From Campylobacterales bacterium (GTDB lineage: Bacteria; Campylobacterota; Campylobacteria; Campylobacterales; Sulfurimonadaceae), in contig JAPLGO010000001.1 in assembly GCA_026390115.1 (NCBI GenBank), positions 160,978-224,977 of the forward strand: a stretch of DNA of 64,000 bases, in the 5' to 3' direction. The position numbers and the translations under genes were made by a program. Shown here piece by piece: positions 40,320-51,761 of this stretch. A model generated the notes under the pieces. That model ran no database searches. It saw only the letters and a program-made list of their open reading frames with translations, and had not been told where the DNA came from. Position 1 is the first letter of the stretch, and the number at the start of each line of letters is the position of its first letter.

Positions 40320-40873
40320 TATACTTTTTTCAAAAATTCAGTTTTTAGGAAGATTTTCGTACCGTTTACTCTTCCTTCAATATGGTCGTCGATATCGGCG
40401 GGAAGAGCAATACGAGTAACAGTTGTGCCCCTTTTTGCAGTAAAGCCTGCACCTTTAACCTCTAAATCTTTTAATATAACCACGCTGTCTCCGGCTTGAA
40501 GGATTACACCATTTGCATCTTTATGAACTAATTTATTTGTAGAGGCATTGAGAGCCGAATCTGCCCATTTTTTTTCATCCTCTTCCAGATACATCATCTC
40601 AACCAAATCTTGGCGACCTAACTTGTTTAGTAAAATATAGGACATAACTTTAACAGCAGGAACTTCACTCCACATGCTTTCGTTTAAACAGTTAAAGTGG
40701 TTTTCATCCAATGTTTCGGAGCTAATCTGCTTTTTACATGTTGCGCATGCATATATGGACTGCTCACTGCTTCCGTCTGTTACGCCAACTTCCAAAACAC
40801 CCAAATCTTCACTGCTTCCGCAAAGTTCACAAACCCCGCCACTTCTTGCTATTAACTCTTTTTCCGTATTCAT
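40319..40873 (-). CDS. PhnA/YjdM-family protein
   Basis: CELCGSSEDL zinc ribbon; KDANGVILQAGDSVVILKDLEVKGAGFTAKRGTTV. Confidence 0.88.
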   Translation of the reverse strand: MNTEKELIARSGGVCELCGSSEDLGVLEVGVTDGSSEQSIYACATCKKQISSETLDENHFNCLNESMWSEVPAVKVMSYILLNKLGRQDLVEMMYLEEDEKKWADSALNASTNKLVHKDANGVILQAGDSVVILKDLEVKGAGFTAKRGTTVTRIALPADIDDHIEGRVNGTKIFLKTEFLKKV

Positions 40874-40979
40874 ACATTCTACCTTTTTTCATTTTATTTA
40901 GAGCTCTTGCAGAACTCATTGTTGTTACGCTAGCCGCATTATGGCGCTAAAGTGATAGAATTATACCAAAAAGCCTCTA

Positions 40980-42143
40980 TCAACCTTTTATTACCTGATT
41001 TCTTCCGGCTTCTTTAGCTTTATAAAGTGCGTTATCTGCTCTTTTCATGGCTGCAAATGGATCTTTATCTTTTTGAGAATTTTGGACTATTCCTGAAGAG
41101 ATATTAATATAGATGGTTTTAGAGCTTTTTTTGTTTCTTACAATAAAGGGAGATGTAGCTATTTTTTGTCTTAGAGCATCTACATGTACAAACGATTCAT
41201 CCACCTCTTTGGATGGAAATAGAATCACAAACTCCTCTCCGCCGTATCTATACGCTTTACCGTCTCCACCGACACCAACAAGCTTTGAAGCGACCATTTT
41301 TAAAACTTCATCGCCCGTATCATGCCCGTAGGTATCATTAAATTTTTTAAAAAAATCTATATCTATCATGGCAAGTGAGTACTTTCTTCCAAGTTTTGCC
41401 ATATCTTCTACTAGAGCACGCCTGCCAGGCATAGAGGTCAGCTCATCATAAAAGGCTAATCTGTACGACTCTCGAATAAGCAGGGCAAAAATAATAACAC
41501 TTATTGCAAGCAAAGATATTTCATTAGCATGTGGAGTTTTAAGAAAAAATAGGCCCATATAAAATGTGATTATGATGACTAAGAATGTACTGTTATACAT
41601 CAAATATCTGTTGAAAACGACTACTGCACCCATGATTAAAACAGTGAGTATTCCAATAACGGCCGTAACATCTTTGAGTGGATAAAAAGATATTGCAAAT
41701 ATTTTTACCTCCAGCAACTCTTTGAGTGTGGCATTCGGATAAAATACAAAATATAGTACAGTCGCTATTTCAAAGACAAAAAACACTATCTTGAATATGC
41801 CCCAAATAGAAAAAAGCCCTCGTTCTTTTAAAAATAAAAATAAAATGATATGCAAGGGATATAATAGAGAGCTATACAAAAATAGGTCAGTAGCTCTTTG
41901 TGCGCTTAGATATTGAAATCCAATATGCATAATTATGAGAGGTATGATAATAAATATAAATCTGTTACGATTAAACTCCCATGAGACCCATAAAATCATG
42001 GCGCTCACTGCATAAAATATATAGGGAGTCAGACTAAATATGATGCTCGGTATTTTTGTGCCGTTCGCAATCAATAGTAAAAAAACCAGAGATATGAGTA
42101 GTGGCATCAACAAATTGAGTGTTATTGATTTTAAAGAGTTCAT
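40980..42143 (-). CDS. Membrane diguanylate cyclase (GGDEF)
   Basis: Multiple TM segments; YRYGGEEFVILFP. Confidence 0.9.
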   Translation of the reverse strand: MNSLKSITLNLLMPLLISLVFLLLIANGTKIPSIIFSLTPYIFYAVSAMILWVSWEFNRNRFIFIIIPLIIMHIGFQYLSAQRATDLFLYSSLLYPLHIILFLFLKERGLFSIWGIFKIVFFVFEIATVLYFVFYPNATLKELLEVKIFAISFYPLKDVTAVIGILTVLIMGAVVVFNRYLMYNSTFLVIIITFYMGLFFLKTPHANEISLLAISVIIFALLIRESYRLAFYDELTSMPGRRALVEDMAKLGRKYSLAMIDIDFFKKFNDTYGHDTGDEVLKMVASKLVGVGGDGKAYRYGGEEFVILFPSKEVDESFVHVDALRQKIATSPFIVRNKKSSKTIYINISSGIVQNSQKDKDPFAAMKRADNALYKAKEAGRNQVIKG

Positions 42144-42151
42144 GGCAACTA

Positions 42152-43390
42152 CTATTTTCTACCTTTTGGAGATGGACGAGTTCTGTTGCTAGGACGAGAC
42201 CTATTGTTTGAACCTGAACCTCTTTTTTGCACAATAGGCTCAGCTTTTATAGACGGGTCCGGAGCAAAACCTTTTACTACAAATCGGTGAATATCTTTTT
42301 TAATCAGTTTCTCTATATTTTCAAGAAACTCTTTTTCGTCTATACAAACAAGCGAGAGTGCCTCTCCGATATTGCCTGCACGACCGGTTCGCCCAATGCG
42401 GTGAACATAATCTTCGGGAACATTAGGGAGCTCAAAATTGACCACATGCGGAAGCTGATCGATGTCTATACCGCGCGCTGCAATATCGGTTGCTACTAAA
42501 ACTCTTACCTCCCCTGCTTTAAAGTCGGACAAAGCCTTAGTTCGTGCATTTTGACTCTTGTTTCCATGGATTGCCGTAGCTGTTATACCCTCTTTTTCAA
42601 GATATTCACTTAGCTTATTTGCACCATGTTTTGTTCTTGTAAAAACAAGTACCTGCTTCCAGTCACCCTCTTTTATAAGGTGTGAAAGCAACTCTTTTTT
42701 TCTCTCTTTATCTACCGGATGGATAACCTGCTTCACCTGCTCAGATGACATATTTGCACGAGCCACTTCTATAAGCGTCGGAGCATTTAAGAGATTATCT
42801 GCGAGTCTTTTTATATCATCAGAAAAAGTAGCAGAGAAGAGAAGATTTTGTCTGTTTTTTGGCAAAATTGCTAAGATTTTTCTAATATCGTTGATAAATC
42901 CCATATCCAGCATTCTATCCGCTTCATCCAAAATCAAAAAATCAACTTTTGATAGGTCAATAGTTTTTTGAGAAATATGGTCTAAAAGTCGTCCAGGAGT
43001 AGCGATAACAATATCAACACCTTTTCTAAGTGCTACAAGCTGAGGATTAATTTTTACTCCTCCAAATATAACAGTCGATTTAAAAGGAAGATGTTTTCCA
43101 TAAATATCTACACTTTCGGCAACTTGAGATGCAAGCTCTCTTGTTGGGGTTAGAATAAGTGCACGAATCTCCGGTTTGTTGTGTGCTCGCTTATGCTGAC
43201 TTAAAAGTTGAAGCATCGGGAGCGTAAAACCTGCTGTTTTTCCTGTTCCGGTTTGTGCACCTGCAAGAATATCTTTTTTGGCTAAAATAACAGGGATTGC
43301 CTGCTTTTGAACGGGAGTAGGTTCTGTGTAGCCCTGCTCTTGTATGGCTTTTAGAAGTGGCTCAATGAGCCCGAGTTGTTTAAATGACAT
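42152..43390 (-). CDS. rhlE: DEAD-box RNA helicase, RhlE-like
   Basis: [18 protein letters not shown] box, [10 protein letters not shown]. Confidence 0.93.
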   Translation of the reverse strand: MSFKQLGLIEPLLKAIQEQGYTEPTPVQKQAIPVILAKKDILAGAQTGTGKTAGFTLPMLQLLSQHKRAHNKPEIRALILTPTRELASQVAESVDIYGKHLPFKSTVIFGGVKINPQLVALRKGVDIVIATPGRLLDHISQKTIDLSKVDFLILDEADRMLDMGFINDIRKILAILPKNRQNLLFSATFSDDIKRLADNLLNAPTLIEVARANMSSEQVKQVIHPVDKERKKELLSHLIKEGDWKQVLVFTRTKHGANKLSEYLEKEGITATAIHGNKSQNARTKALSDFKAGEVRVLVATDIAARGIDIDQLPHVVNFELPNVPEDYVHRIGRTGRAGNIGEALSLVCIDEKEFLENIEKLIKKDIHRFVVKGFAPDPSIKAEPIVQKRGSGSNNRSRPSNRTRPSPKGRK

Positions 43391-43545
43391 TAACTACCTT
43401 TTACATTAGCTTAAATAGGCTAAATTTGGGGCATTATAGCAGATTTTGCGTAAGAATGAAACTCTCTAGCCACATTTACGCTATAATCATGCAACAATTT
43501 TGCAGCGTACAACTTTCTACAGCTGCAAACCACTCAAGGATTTCT

Positions 43546-44562
43546 ATGCCATCTTCTACTCCAACTTTAAAACGCCACAATCACCGTGTTCACCCATGTC
43601 AATCAGAGAAAAAACAGGAGCTTTTAAAGCTGCTTCTCATGAGAAATGAGGGAAAAAATATTATTGTTGTCACTTGTGAAACAATTGAAAAGGGTGAAAA
43701 TTCAAAAAATATCACTTTTATAAACGATGATGAATTACTAAAAGCACCGGGACTTAAAGCTGAACTTCTCATTAGTTACAATTTACCCGACAAAGCCATT
43801 GCTTACATGGCTAGAATTGCTCACGCAACCTCACATGCACTGATTTTACTCGACCAAGAAGAGGAAAAACTTCTCTACCCGATAGAGACGCTCATCGGGC
43901 GAACTATTATGCAAGAGCCAATTGAAGGCTTCGGACCGGCTATTGTTGTAAAGCAGGAAGTTGTAAAAAAAGAGTACGCACCAAGAGAAGAGAGAAAAGA
44001 TTTCAGACCAAGAAACAGCGACTTCAAAGGTGAGAAGAAAAAATTTGGCGATAGACCGCCAAGAGATGACAAACCTCGTTCTGCAAAACCTTATGACAGG
44101 GATAAAAAGGATGAAAAGTCTGATTTTAAAAAGCCGTTTGATAAAGACAAATCCGGTTTCAAAAAGCCTTATGATAAGGACAAAAAAGATGATAAGTTTG
44201 GTGCAAAGAAGCCTTGGGACAAAGATAAAAAAGATGATAACAAGCCTAGCTTCAAGAAACCATGGGATAAAGATGACAAATCTGCTGCTAAAAAACCTTG
44301 GGATAAAGATAAGAAAGATGATAAGTCCGGCTTTAAGAAGTCTTTTGACAAAGATGGAAAATCCGGATTTAAAAAGCCTTATGACAAAGATAAAAAAAGT
44401 TCGACATTTTTAGGGAAAGATGAAAATGGAAAAGCTATATTTTCTGGCAAATCAGGCGATAGAAATCATCGTCATGACGGCTCTAAAAGAGAGTCCGCTC
44501 CAGTGCTTACAGGCAAAAAGATAAATATAAAATCTCTTAAAAAACCAGCAGACAAAGAGTAA
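43546..44562 (+). CDS. Degenerate helicase C-terminal-like domain with K/D-rich repetitive tail
   Basis: ATG at 43546 with AAGGA RBS; NHRVHPCQSEKKQELLKLLLMRNEGKNIIVVTCE aligns by eye with the RecA2 start of RhlE; KPWDKDKKDDK repeats. Confidence 0.7.
   Translation: MPSSTPTLKRHNHRVHPCQSEKKQELLKLLLMRNEGKNIIVVTCETIEKGENSKNITFINDDELLKAPGLKAELLISYNLPDKAIAYMARIAHATSHALILLDQEEEKLLYPIETLIGRTIMQEPIEGFGPAIVVKQEVVKKEYAPREERKDFRPRNSDFKGEKKKFGDRPPRDDKPRSAKPYDRDKKDEKSDFKKPFDKDKSGFKKPYDKDKKDDKFGAKKPWDKDKKDDNKPSFKKPWDKDDKSAAKKPWDKDKKDDKSGFKKSFDKDGKSGFKKPYDKDKKSSTFLGKDENGKAIFSGKSGDRNHRHDGSKRESAPVLTGKKINIKSLKKPADKE
44080..44400 (+). repeat. Coding low-complexity repeat (FKKPYDKDKKDDKSG-type units)
   Basis: Repeated 'aagcct/gataaagacaaaaaagatgat' units. 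Confidence 0.85.
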
Positions 44563-44580
44563 AAATTTTTTACTCTTTGT
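44552..44580. terminator. Bidirectional terminator-like palindrome between convergent genes
   Basis: ACAAAGAGTAAAAA-T-TTTTTACTCTTTGT, 14-bp arms, overlapping both stop codons. Confidence 0.7.
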
Positions 44581-44800
44581 TAACCTCTAAACTTTCTTTT
44601 GACTGAATTTTTTCGGATGGCTTGATAGACGCTTTTGCAGCCTCTTCTTCGCTATATTTTATACACTCCTGAGGCATAGTCGCCTGAGGGTCTAATCTTA
44701 TATTTTGACACATCTGAGCATTAAATGTCATATTTGCACATCCGCCAAAAACAACTACTGACGCTAAGCACAATTTCCAAAACACTGTTTCTTTAGACAT
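44570..44800 (-). CDS. Small lipoprotein
   Basis: MSKETVFWKLCLASVVVFGGCANM lipobox; start 44800 preferred. Confidence 0.65.
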   Translation of the reverse strand: MSKETVFWKLCLASVVVFGGCANMTFNAQMCQNIRLDPQATMPQECIKYSEEEAAKASIKPSEKIQSKESLEVNKE

Positions 44801-44814
44801 GTAAATCCTTTTTT

Positions 44815-45648
44815 TTATAATCTTTTTTTGATAATTAAGTCTAAATATTTCGATGGCGTTACCCGCATCATCTCTTGAGCTAGCCAACGAATTTGAAAGT
44901 ATGCCGCACCACTATCTCTCAATGTAAAATAGTTTTTTAAACTTCTAAGATTAAATGTTACAACCATGTCAACTTTTACATTGTCTGTAATGACGTGCTT
45001 AAAAGCGTCGCCTACATTCTTTTTCTTTTTGCCAGCCTCTAATGCTTCAAAAAGCGCTTGTGCATTGCCAGAAAGCTCTTCTACAAATGAAAGAGAACTT
45101 TTTGCGACAGCCATATCAAGAAAATCTTCCACTCTTTGCGACTGAAATTCTAGTTTATCATAAATTGCACCTATTTCGATTTTGTTGTACTCTCTATCTA
45201 TCGTTACAAACATATCAAAATCTGAAATCTTATCTATAAAAAATTCTCTGTCCCCTCCATGTTTTGATGCGACAAAAGCGTTGATAACAGAACTCATAGT
45301 ATAGCGAGTGCTTCGCACTGATATAGCCTGAATGCGATGTCTTGCATGCTCTTGAAGTACACCTCTTGAAGTACCGCGAATCAGAAAACTGAGATTTGCA
45401 TGCTCTAAAATAGAGTGATGAAAATAGGTCCAAGCCAAGTCACTTAAAAGAGTTGAATCTTCTATAGAGTTTATCGCACTGCATTCGTCCGCCTCAGGCA
45501 TGCTGCTTTCAATCTGTTTGATTACCTCATTTTCACTATTTTCAAACGAGTCATAACATGTTCGTGCAGCTGCCTCTGCTACGCCAATACCTGTGTCTTG
45601 TAGTAGAACTACTTTTGGTTGTGAATAAGTTATGCCGTACATCTCCAT
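44815..45648 (-). CDS. thyX: FAD-dependent thymidylate synthase
   Basis: ThyX motif RHRIQAISVRSTRYT; GGAGG RBS before ATG at 45648. Confidence 0.92.
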   Translation of the reverse strand: MEMYGITYSQPKVVLLQDTGIGVAEAAARTCYDSFENSENEVIKQIESSMPEADECSAINSIEDSTLLSDLAWTYFHHSILEHANLSFLIRGTSRGVLQEHARHRIQAISVRSTRYTMSSVINAFVASKHGGDREFFIDKISDFDMFVTIDREYNKIEIGAIYDKLEFQSQRVEDFLDMAVAKSSLSFVEELSGNAQALFEALEAGKKKKNVGDAFKHVITDNVKVDMVVTFNLRSLKNYFTLRDSGAAYFQIRWLAQEMMRVTPSKYLDLIIKKRL

Positions 45649-45659
45649 AGATACCTCCA

Positions 45660-46298
45660 TTATTTCTGTATGCCGTCTAAAATAGGAACAAAATCGCATG
45701 CTTCTAATTCGGTCTGCTCAATATTTGAACCGTTCTTTTTAAAGCGGGTTATTATTTGCTTGCCGGCTTTTTCTATAGGTGCTACTAAAATCCCGCCATC
45801 AGTCAGTTGCTCAAAAAGTTTTTGCGGTATCACTTTTGTCGAGGCTGAGAATAGTATTCTATCGTAAGGAGCGTACTGCTTCCAGCCGTTTTGTCCATCA
45901 TCTATTTTTGTATGAATATTATTAAGGTTGAGCTCTTTAAAGCGGGCTTTTGCTTCAAACATTAGCGACTCAATTCTCTCTATAGTAAAAACTCCGCGAA
46001 ACATGTGCGAGAGCACTGCTGCTTGATAGCCACTTCCACACCCAACCTCCAGAACTTTATAGCCACCTTTGGGCTCTAAATATTGGCTCATTTTAGCAAC
46101 AGTTAAAGGAGAACTTATCCACTGGGCATACCCCATAGGCAGGGCATCCAATTTGTAGGCATTATGCTTAAGCCCCATTGGAACAAAAGCTTCCCTATTT
46201 GTATTTGCAATAGCGTTTCTAACTTCAGGGCTGAGAGCAAATTTTTGGTGGCAATCCTCTGCTAATCTGGTTGTTTTTGTAGCTGTTATTCTATCCAT
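45660..46298 (-). CDS. pcm: Protein-L-isoaspartate O-methyltransferase
   Basis: PMGYAQWISSPLTVAKMSQYLEP…VLEVGCGSGYQAAVLSHM. Confidence 0.92.
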   Translation of the reverse strand: MDRITATKTTRLAEDCHQKFALSPEVRNAIANTNREAFVPMGLKHNAYKLDALPMGYAQWISSPLTVAKMSQYLEPKGGYKVLEVGCGSGYQAAVLSHMFRGVFTIERIESLMFEAKARFKELNLNNIHTKIDDGQNGWKQYAPYDRILFSASTKVIPQKLFEQLTDGGILVAPIEKAGKQIITRFKKNGSNIEQTELEACDFVPILDGIQK

Positions 46299-47014
46299 TC
46301 TATGCCAACATCCATGTATCTTCTCATTAAGGTTATCTCTTTTTCAATATAATTTACTTCTAAGCAAGCTTTATTCCCATTACGACGCACTTTACCGTTT
46401 GGAGCTATGATACCACTCATTTTTGTGCAATCTTCATTCAAACTATCGCTTGCAACTACATAGCACTGATTCATTATTGCTAATGCTCTTGTAAGCGTTT
46501 TGAAGTGTTCTGTTCGCAAAACTCCCCACCAAGAGGGTGTAGCGATGATATCGCATCCCTCTAATTTTTTCCATAACTCTTTAAAACGAAGTTCAAAACA
46601 GATAATTACTCCTATCTTCATCCCCTCTATTTCAATAATCTTAATAGCATCATCGCCACCCTCAGAAAAATAGTTATCCTCTCCACCAAAACGGAATAAC
46701 CTTGCCTTTGCTCTCTCATAAATAACTTCACCGTTATGAAAAATTTTTGCAAAGTTGAAAACTTCATCTCCTCTTTTTTCGATGATAGTTAGTATGATAA
46801 TCTTATCTGTTGAGGCTTTTTTTATCTCTTCTACAGCAATCGGTGCGAAAGAGCAGACATTATCAAAGTTATCATAATCAAAACCGCTCAAACACACCTC
46901 TGGGGCTACAATGAGTGAGTTTTTTGAAGTTTGATTTATAAGTGTTAGGAGTGTTTGTAAGTTAGTGTTATAGTTGTTAGTTGTTATAAATGAGAGTGAG
47001 CATAGTTTGTACAT
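46286..47014 (-). CDS. Carbon-nitrogen hydrolase family protein
   Basis: VAPEVCLSGFDY, ICFELRF, TPSWWG. Confidence 0.85.
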   Translation of the reverse strand: MYKLCSLSFITTNNYNTNLQTLLTLINQTSKNSLIVAPEVCLSGFDYDNFDNVCSFAPIAVEEIKKASTDKIIILTIIEKRGDEVFNFAKIFHNGEVIYERAKARLFRFGGEDNYFSEGGDDAIKIIEIEGMKIGVIICFELRFKELWKKLEGCDIIATPSWWGVLRTEHFKTLTRALAIMNQCYVVASDSLNEDCTKMSGIIAPNGKVRRNGNKACLEVNYIEKEITLMRRYMDVGIEWIE

Positions 47015-47023
47015 GCTTACTCG

Positions 47024-48046
47024 CTAAAAGTCATCATCAAATGATAAGCTGCCTTTTGAGTAATTTGTTACAGTTCCCTCAAAGAAGTTAGTTTTTTGAT
47101 CATTAAATTTTGCAAAATCATTCACCCATTTAATCGGATTTGTAACATTGTAAATCTTCTCAAATCCAACTGCATTGAGCCTCTCATCCGCTAAGAATTG
47201 AATATATTGCTCAACAATATCATCTGTCAAACCCAAAATCTGACCTTGAGTGATGTATCTTCCCCAGTCTGCTTCGAGCTTTGCAGCTTCTTTGAACATC
47301 TCAATTACTTCTGCTCTTAGTTTATCGCTAAAGAGATCTGCTCTTTCTTTGCGAAGTGTATTTATTAGATTCTGAAAAAGAACAAGATGTGTAACTTCAT
47401 CTCTTTGAATAAACCGAATCATCTGCGCGGAGCCCAACATTTTTCCTGATCTTGCAAGAGTATAGATATATGCAAAACCGCTGTAAAAATAGATTCCCTC
47501 TAAGATTTGATTTGCGAAACATGCTTTTACAAAATTATATTCTGATGGATTTTTTGCAAGTTCTTGATAGACTCTTGCAATTGCATCATTTTTACCCTTC
47601 AGCATCATATCGCGACGCCATAAATCATAAATTTCAGCCGAATTTTGTGAGATACTATCAACCATAACCGCATAACTTTGTGAGTGAAGCGCCTCTTCAA
47701 AGGATTGACGAACCAAAATAAGGTTAATCTCTGGCGCAGTGACATAGGGATTTATATTATCAATTAAATTGTTTGTTTGAAGTGAATCCATAAATATCAA
47801 TTGAGAAAGTGCCTTATCATACGCTGTTTTTTCGGCATCTGTTAGTTGTTTATAGTCATTTACATCCCTTGTCATATCAACTTCTTTTGGGAACCATGTG
47901 TTATTAAGCATAACTTCCCAAAGATTGTATGCCCACTGATATTTTATATTATTTAACTCAAAAATACCCGTTGGATTTCCACCAAAAACTCTTCTGTCAT
48001 TTACATTTTCAGTTGAATTCGGATTATATATCTCTTTTCTATTCAC
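47024..48046 (-). CDS. nrdB: Ribonucleoside-diphosphate reductase beta subunit
   Basis: Di-iron ligand regions ([20 protein letters not shown]), [12 protein letters not shown]. Confidence 0.93.
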   Translation of the reverse strand: MNRKEIYNPNSTENVNDRRVFGGNPTGIFELNNIKYQWAYNLWEVMLNNTWFPKEVDMTRDVNDYKQLTDAEKTAYDKALSQLIFMDSLQTNNLIDNINPYVTAPEINLILVRQSFEEALHSQSYAVMVDSISQNSAEIYDLWRRDMMLKGKNDAIARVYQELAKNPSEYNFVKACFANQILEGIYFYSGFAYIYTLARSGKMLGSAQMIRFIQRDEVTHLVLFQNLINTLRKERADLFSDKLRAEVIEMFKEAAKLEADWGRYITQGQILGLTDDIVEQYIQFLADERLNAVGFEKIYNVTNPIKWVNDFAKFNDQKTNFFEGTVTNYSKGSLSFDDDF

Positions 48047-48148
48047 TTTCTTGCTCTCTCTTATTTATTTATTCACTGACATAAAAATTTATAATCTATG
48101 ATTATAGCATCGGAAGTTTTTGTTTAATTGAAACCAATAAAAGCTTTT

Positions 48149-48412
48149 TTATTTTTGTGACTCTTTTTTTACTTTTTCTGCATCTTTAATATCACTATCA
48201 TATCTATCGACAAATTTCTCAGCGGATTTATCAACAGATTTTATCATTTTATCTTTAAATTCTGTAGCGGAGTGACCTGTTTCATGGGAATATACAATAT
48301 AAGCACCTACAGCAACTGCCAAAAACATCAACTTTGTATAGTTAGCTCTGTTGAATGTAAAAGTAAGCAAAGCCAATAAAATTAATGAGCCAATATATAT
48401 TAAATTATCCAT
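48149..48412 (-). CDS. Small membrane protein
   Basis: 87-aa ORF with N-terminal TM segments. Confidence 0.55.
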   Translation of the reverse strand: MDNLIYIGSLILLALLTFTFNRANYTKLMFLAVAVGAYIVYSHETGHSATEFKDKMIKSVDKSAEKFVDRYDSDIKDAEKVKKESQK

Positions 48413-48544
48413 TTTTTTATCCTTCTTTAGTGGGTAAGTATATCGACATTAAAATAATAAAAAGTAGTTTGATAATTTCAAAGATTTGATAGTATAGATA
48501 AGATTCCACAGACAATAGCCTGTGGAAATATAAAGAGCGGTAAA

Positions 48545-50347
48545 CTATTTACGAGAGTATCTTTTTCTTTCTGCTTCTGTTAAATATCTTTTACGAATAC
48601 GGATAGATTTTGGAGTAACTTCAAGAAGTTCATCATCTTCAATCCACTCCAATGCACGTTCAAGTGACATATCACGAGGTGGAATAAGTTTTATAGCTTC
48701 ATCAGCACCGGATGAACGAACATTTGATTGCGCTTTACCTTTGATAGCATTTACCACTAAATCATTAGAGCGAGAGTGTTCACCAACAATCATTCCTTCA
48801 TATATTTTAGTTTGTGGCCCTATAAAAAGAACACCACGGTCTTGAATGTTAAAGAGTGAATACGCTAATGTTTCACCATTTTCCATAGATACAAGTGCAC
48901 CGTAAGTTCTTGACTCAACTGTACCACTATAAGGACGGAACTCTAAGAAAGAGTGATTCATAATTCCCTCTCCCTTTGTGTCTGTTAAGAATTGTCCACG
49001 GAATCCGATAAGTGCACGGGCTGGTATTTCAAACTCAATTCTTTGAAAGCCTTGACCCATTGGAACCATTGCTTTCATTTCTGCTTTTCTTTTACCAAGT
49101 TTTTCAATAACTGAACCGCTGAACTCTTCTGGAACATCTACAACTAAATGCTCAAATGGTTCACACTTAACACCTTCGATTTCTCTAACGATAACTTCCG
49201 GACGGCTAACACCAAATTCAAAGTTTTCACGACGCATATTTTCAGCAAGAATAGTTATTTGTAACTCTCCACGACCTGAAACTTTAAATTTACCCTCTCC
49301 AACAATTTCTAACTTCATAGCAACATTTGTTGTCATTTCAGCTTCAAGACGGTCTTTTAGCTTATTTGAAGTAACATGTTTACCCTCTTGACCAGCAAGT
49401 GGAGAATCATTTACAGAAAATATAACCGTTAAAGTTGGCTCTTCAATATGCATTGGATCAAGCGGCATAGGATTCTTAGGATCACAAATAGTATCACCGA
49501 CATCCACTGTTTCTAAACCGGCAAATGCAACGATATCGCCCGCTTCAGCTTCTTGAATTTCCATACGGTTAAGACCATGAAAACCAATAAGTTTAGTGAT
49601 TTTACCTTTTACTAATTCACCGTCAGCTTTTGCCAACATAACATTATCGCCTTTTCTGATAACACCGTTGAAAATACGGGAAATACCTATTTTACCGACA
49701 TAGTTATCATAATCAAGTGTAAATACTTGTGCTTGAGTATGATTTTCTCTATCACCCTGTGGCTCAGGAATATGCTTTAGAATAGTTTCAAAAATACATT
49801 GAAAATCTCCACCCTCTTCATCCATATCTAACTTTGCAATACCATCACGAGCAGCAGCATAAATAATTGGAAAATCTTGCTGATCATCCGTTGCACCCAT
49901 AGCTGCAAAAAGGTCAAACATCTCATCCACAACACGCTCAGGATCTGCCGAAGGTTTGTCTATTTTGTTGATTACAACAATTGGTTTTTTACCAAGTGCT
50001 AGCATCTTTTTAACAACAAATTTTGTTTGAGGCATAACACCTTCATACGCATCTACAAGTACCAAAACACCATCAACCATTTTAAGAACGCGTTCAACTT
50101 CTCCACCAAAATCCGCGTGACCAGGAGTGTCGATAATGTTAATTTTATAATCTTTATAACGGATAGCCGTATTTTTAGAAAGAATTGTAATACCTCTTTC
50201 TTTTTCTAAATCATTGCTATCCATAGCTCTTTCATCATGTTGCTCATGAGCACCATATGTTCCTGATTGCTCTAACAATCCATCAACTAATGTAGTTTTG
50301 CCGTGGTCAACGTGTGCAATAACTGCAATATTTCTAATCTTTTGCAT
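48545..50347 (-). CDS. typA: Ribosome-binding GTPase TypA/BipA
   Basis: [32 protein letters not shown]; full-length 600 aa. Confidence 0.96.
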   Translation of the reverse strand: MQKIRNIAVIAHVDHGKTTLVDGLLEQSGTYGAHEQHDERAMDSNDLEKERGITILSKNTAIRYKDYKINIIDTPGHADFGGEVERVLKMVDGVLVLVDAYEGVMPQTKFVVKKMLALGKKPIVVINKIDKPSADPERVVDEMFDLFAAMGATDDQQDFPIIYAAARDGIAKLDMDEEGGDFQCIFETILKHIPEPQGDRENHTQAQVFTLDYDNYVGKIGISRIFNGVIRKGDNVMLAKADGELVKGKITKLIGFHGLNRMEIQEAEAGDIVAFAGLETVDVGDTICDPKNPMPLDPMHIEEPTLTVIFSVNDSPLAGQEGKHVTSNKLKDRLEAEMTTNVAMKLEIVGEGKFKVSGRGELQITILAENMRRENFEFGVSRPEVIVREIEGVKCEPFEHLVVDVPEEFSGSVIEKLGKRKAEMKAMVPMGQGFQRIEFEIPARALIGFRGQFLTDTKGEGIMNHSFLEFRPYSGTVESRTYGALVSMENGETLAYSLFNIQDRGVLFIGPQTKIYEGMIVGEHSRSNDLVVNAIKGKAQSNVRSSGADEAIKLIPPRDMSLERALEWIEDDELLEVTPKSIRIRKRYLTEAERKRYSRK

Positions 50348-50498
50348 GGGGGTTCCTTGAGTATTCGTTTCTTTAAAGCTTTAATGAAACAAAGGGTAAA
50401 AATTTTCGCGATTGTATCCAAAAAATCGTTATATATTCATAAAAGTAGTGATATACTTGACAATCTGAATCAAAAAAATTCACACTATTGAGATATAA

Positions 50499-51761
50499 AT
50501 GATTAAATATCCTGATTATTTAAAAAAAATATTTGATAAATTACACATGAGCGGTGCGTCATGTGTAATTGTCGGCGGTTATGTTCGTGATAGCTTTTTA
50601 AATATTACATCTAAGGATATAGATATTGAGGTTTATAATATATCTTCATTTAATGAACTTGAAGGGCTTTTAACAGAGTTTGGCAGTGTAAACAGTTTTG
50701 GCAAAAGCTTTGGTGTCTGCAAATTACGAATAAAAGATTTAGATATAGACTTCACCCTCCCCAGAACAGATAGTAAAATTTCCTCCGGTCATGCAGGTTT
50801 TGATATAAAAATTCAATCAAACCTAAATTTCATTACCGCAGCAAACCGACGTGATTTTACTGTAAATGCAATCGGATATGATGTTCTTAACAATAAAATA
50901 TTAGATCCATTTAATGGCATAAATGATTTAAAAAATAAAATTCTAAGAGCAGTGGATAAAAATAAATTTTCAGACGACCCGCTTAGAGTTTTGAGAGCCG
51001 TGCAGTTTTGTGCAAGATTTGATTTGACAATAGATGATGAACTTTTTAAGCTTTGCAAAGAGATGATAACTCATAACATACTCTATGAACTTCCCAAGGA
51101 AAGAGTATTTGAGGAGATTAAAAAGCTTTTATTAAAATCATCTAAACCTTCCCTTGGGTTAGAACTTTTAAAAGAGCTTGGTGCAATAAAATATTTTTCT
51201 GAACTTGGTACATTAAATAATAACGACTGGATACATACTTTGCAAACAGTAGATGAAATTGCAAAACAAGAAATTATAAATAAAAGTACAAAAACTGTTT
51301 TGATGTTAGCAGGAGTTTGTTATAAGTTTGATGATATGCTGACTATCAGTTTTGTATCCAAACTAACAAATGAGAAAAAGTTGCTAAAAAAAATTTTACC
51401 TTTAATTCATAATCATATAAAAATTAAACAGAGCAATTCGGAACTATTTAGACTTGCTACAAAAGTAAATATAGAAAATTTTCTAATTTTAAAAAAGGCA
51501 ATATACAAAAACTCAAATCATGGGCTCTACATGGCTTGTGATGAGATAAATGAACAGGCAAAAAAATTAAATATTTCAAATAAGAAAGCTGTTCCATTTT
51601 TAAGAGGAAGAGATATATTGGCATGTGGAAACGTAGCATCCAAAGAGTTTTCAGAAATTTTAGAAGATGCCTATGAAGCCCAAATGAATGAGGAATTCAG
51701 CTCTTATGATGAAGCTAATGAGTGGTTAAAGAATCATTTAGCACATTTTCTTTTCTGCTAA
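50499..51761 (+). CDS. CCA tRNA nucleotidyltransferase/poly(A) polymerase family protein
   Basis: CVIVGGYVRDSFLNITSKDIDIEVYN; RRDFTVNAIGYD; DPLRVLRAVQFCARF. Confidence 0.92.
   Translation: MIKYPDYLKKIFDKLHMSGASCVIVGGYVRDSFLNITSKDIDIEVYNISSFNELEGLLTEFGSVNSFGKSFGVCKLRIKDLDIDFTLPRTDSKISSGHAGFDIKIQSNLNFITAANRRDFTVNAIGYDVLNNKILDPFNGINDLKNKILRAVDKNKFSDDPLRVLRAVQFCARFDLTIDDELFKLCKEMITHNILYELPKERVFEEIKKLLLKSSKPSLGLELLKELGAIKYFSELGTLNNNDWIHTLQTVDEIAKQEIINKSTKTVLMLAGVCYKFDDMLTISFVSKLTNEKKLLKKILPLIHNHIKIKQSNSELFRLATKVNIENFLILKKAIYKNSNHGLYMACDEINEQAKKLNISNKKAVPFLRGRDILACGNVASKEFSEILEDAYEAQMNEEFSSYDEANEWLKNHLAHFLFC

Noticed and set aside
44080-44400. Regular repeats considered as a possible CRISPR-like array
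   Set aside because: Repeats are in-frame coding units (KPWDKDKKDDK) without unique spacers; no cas genes
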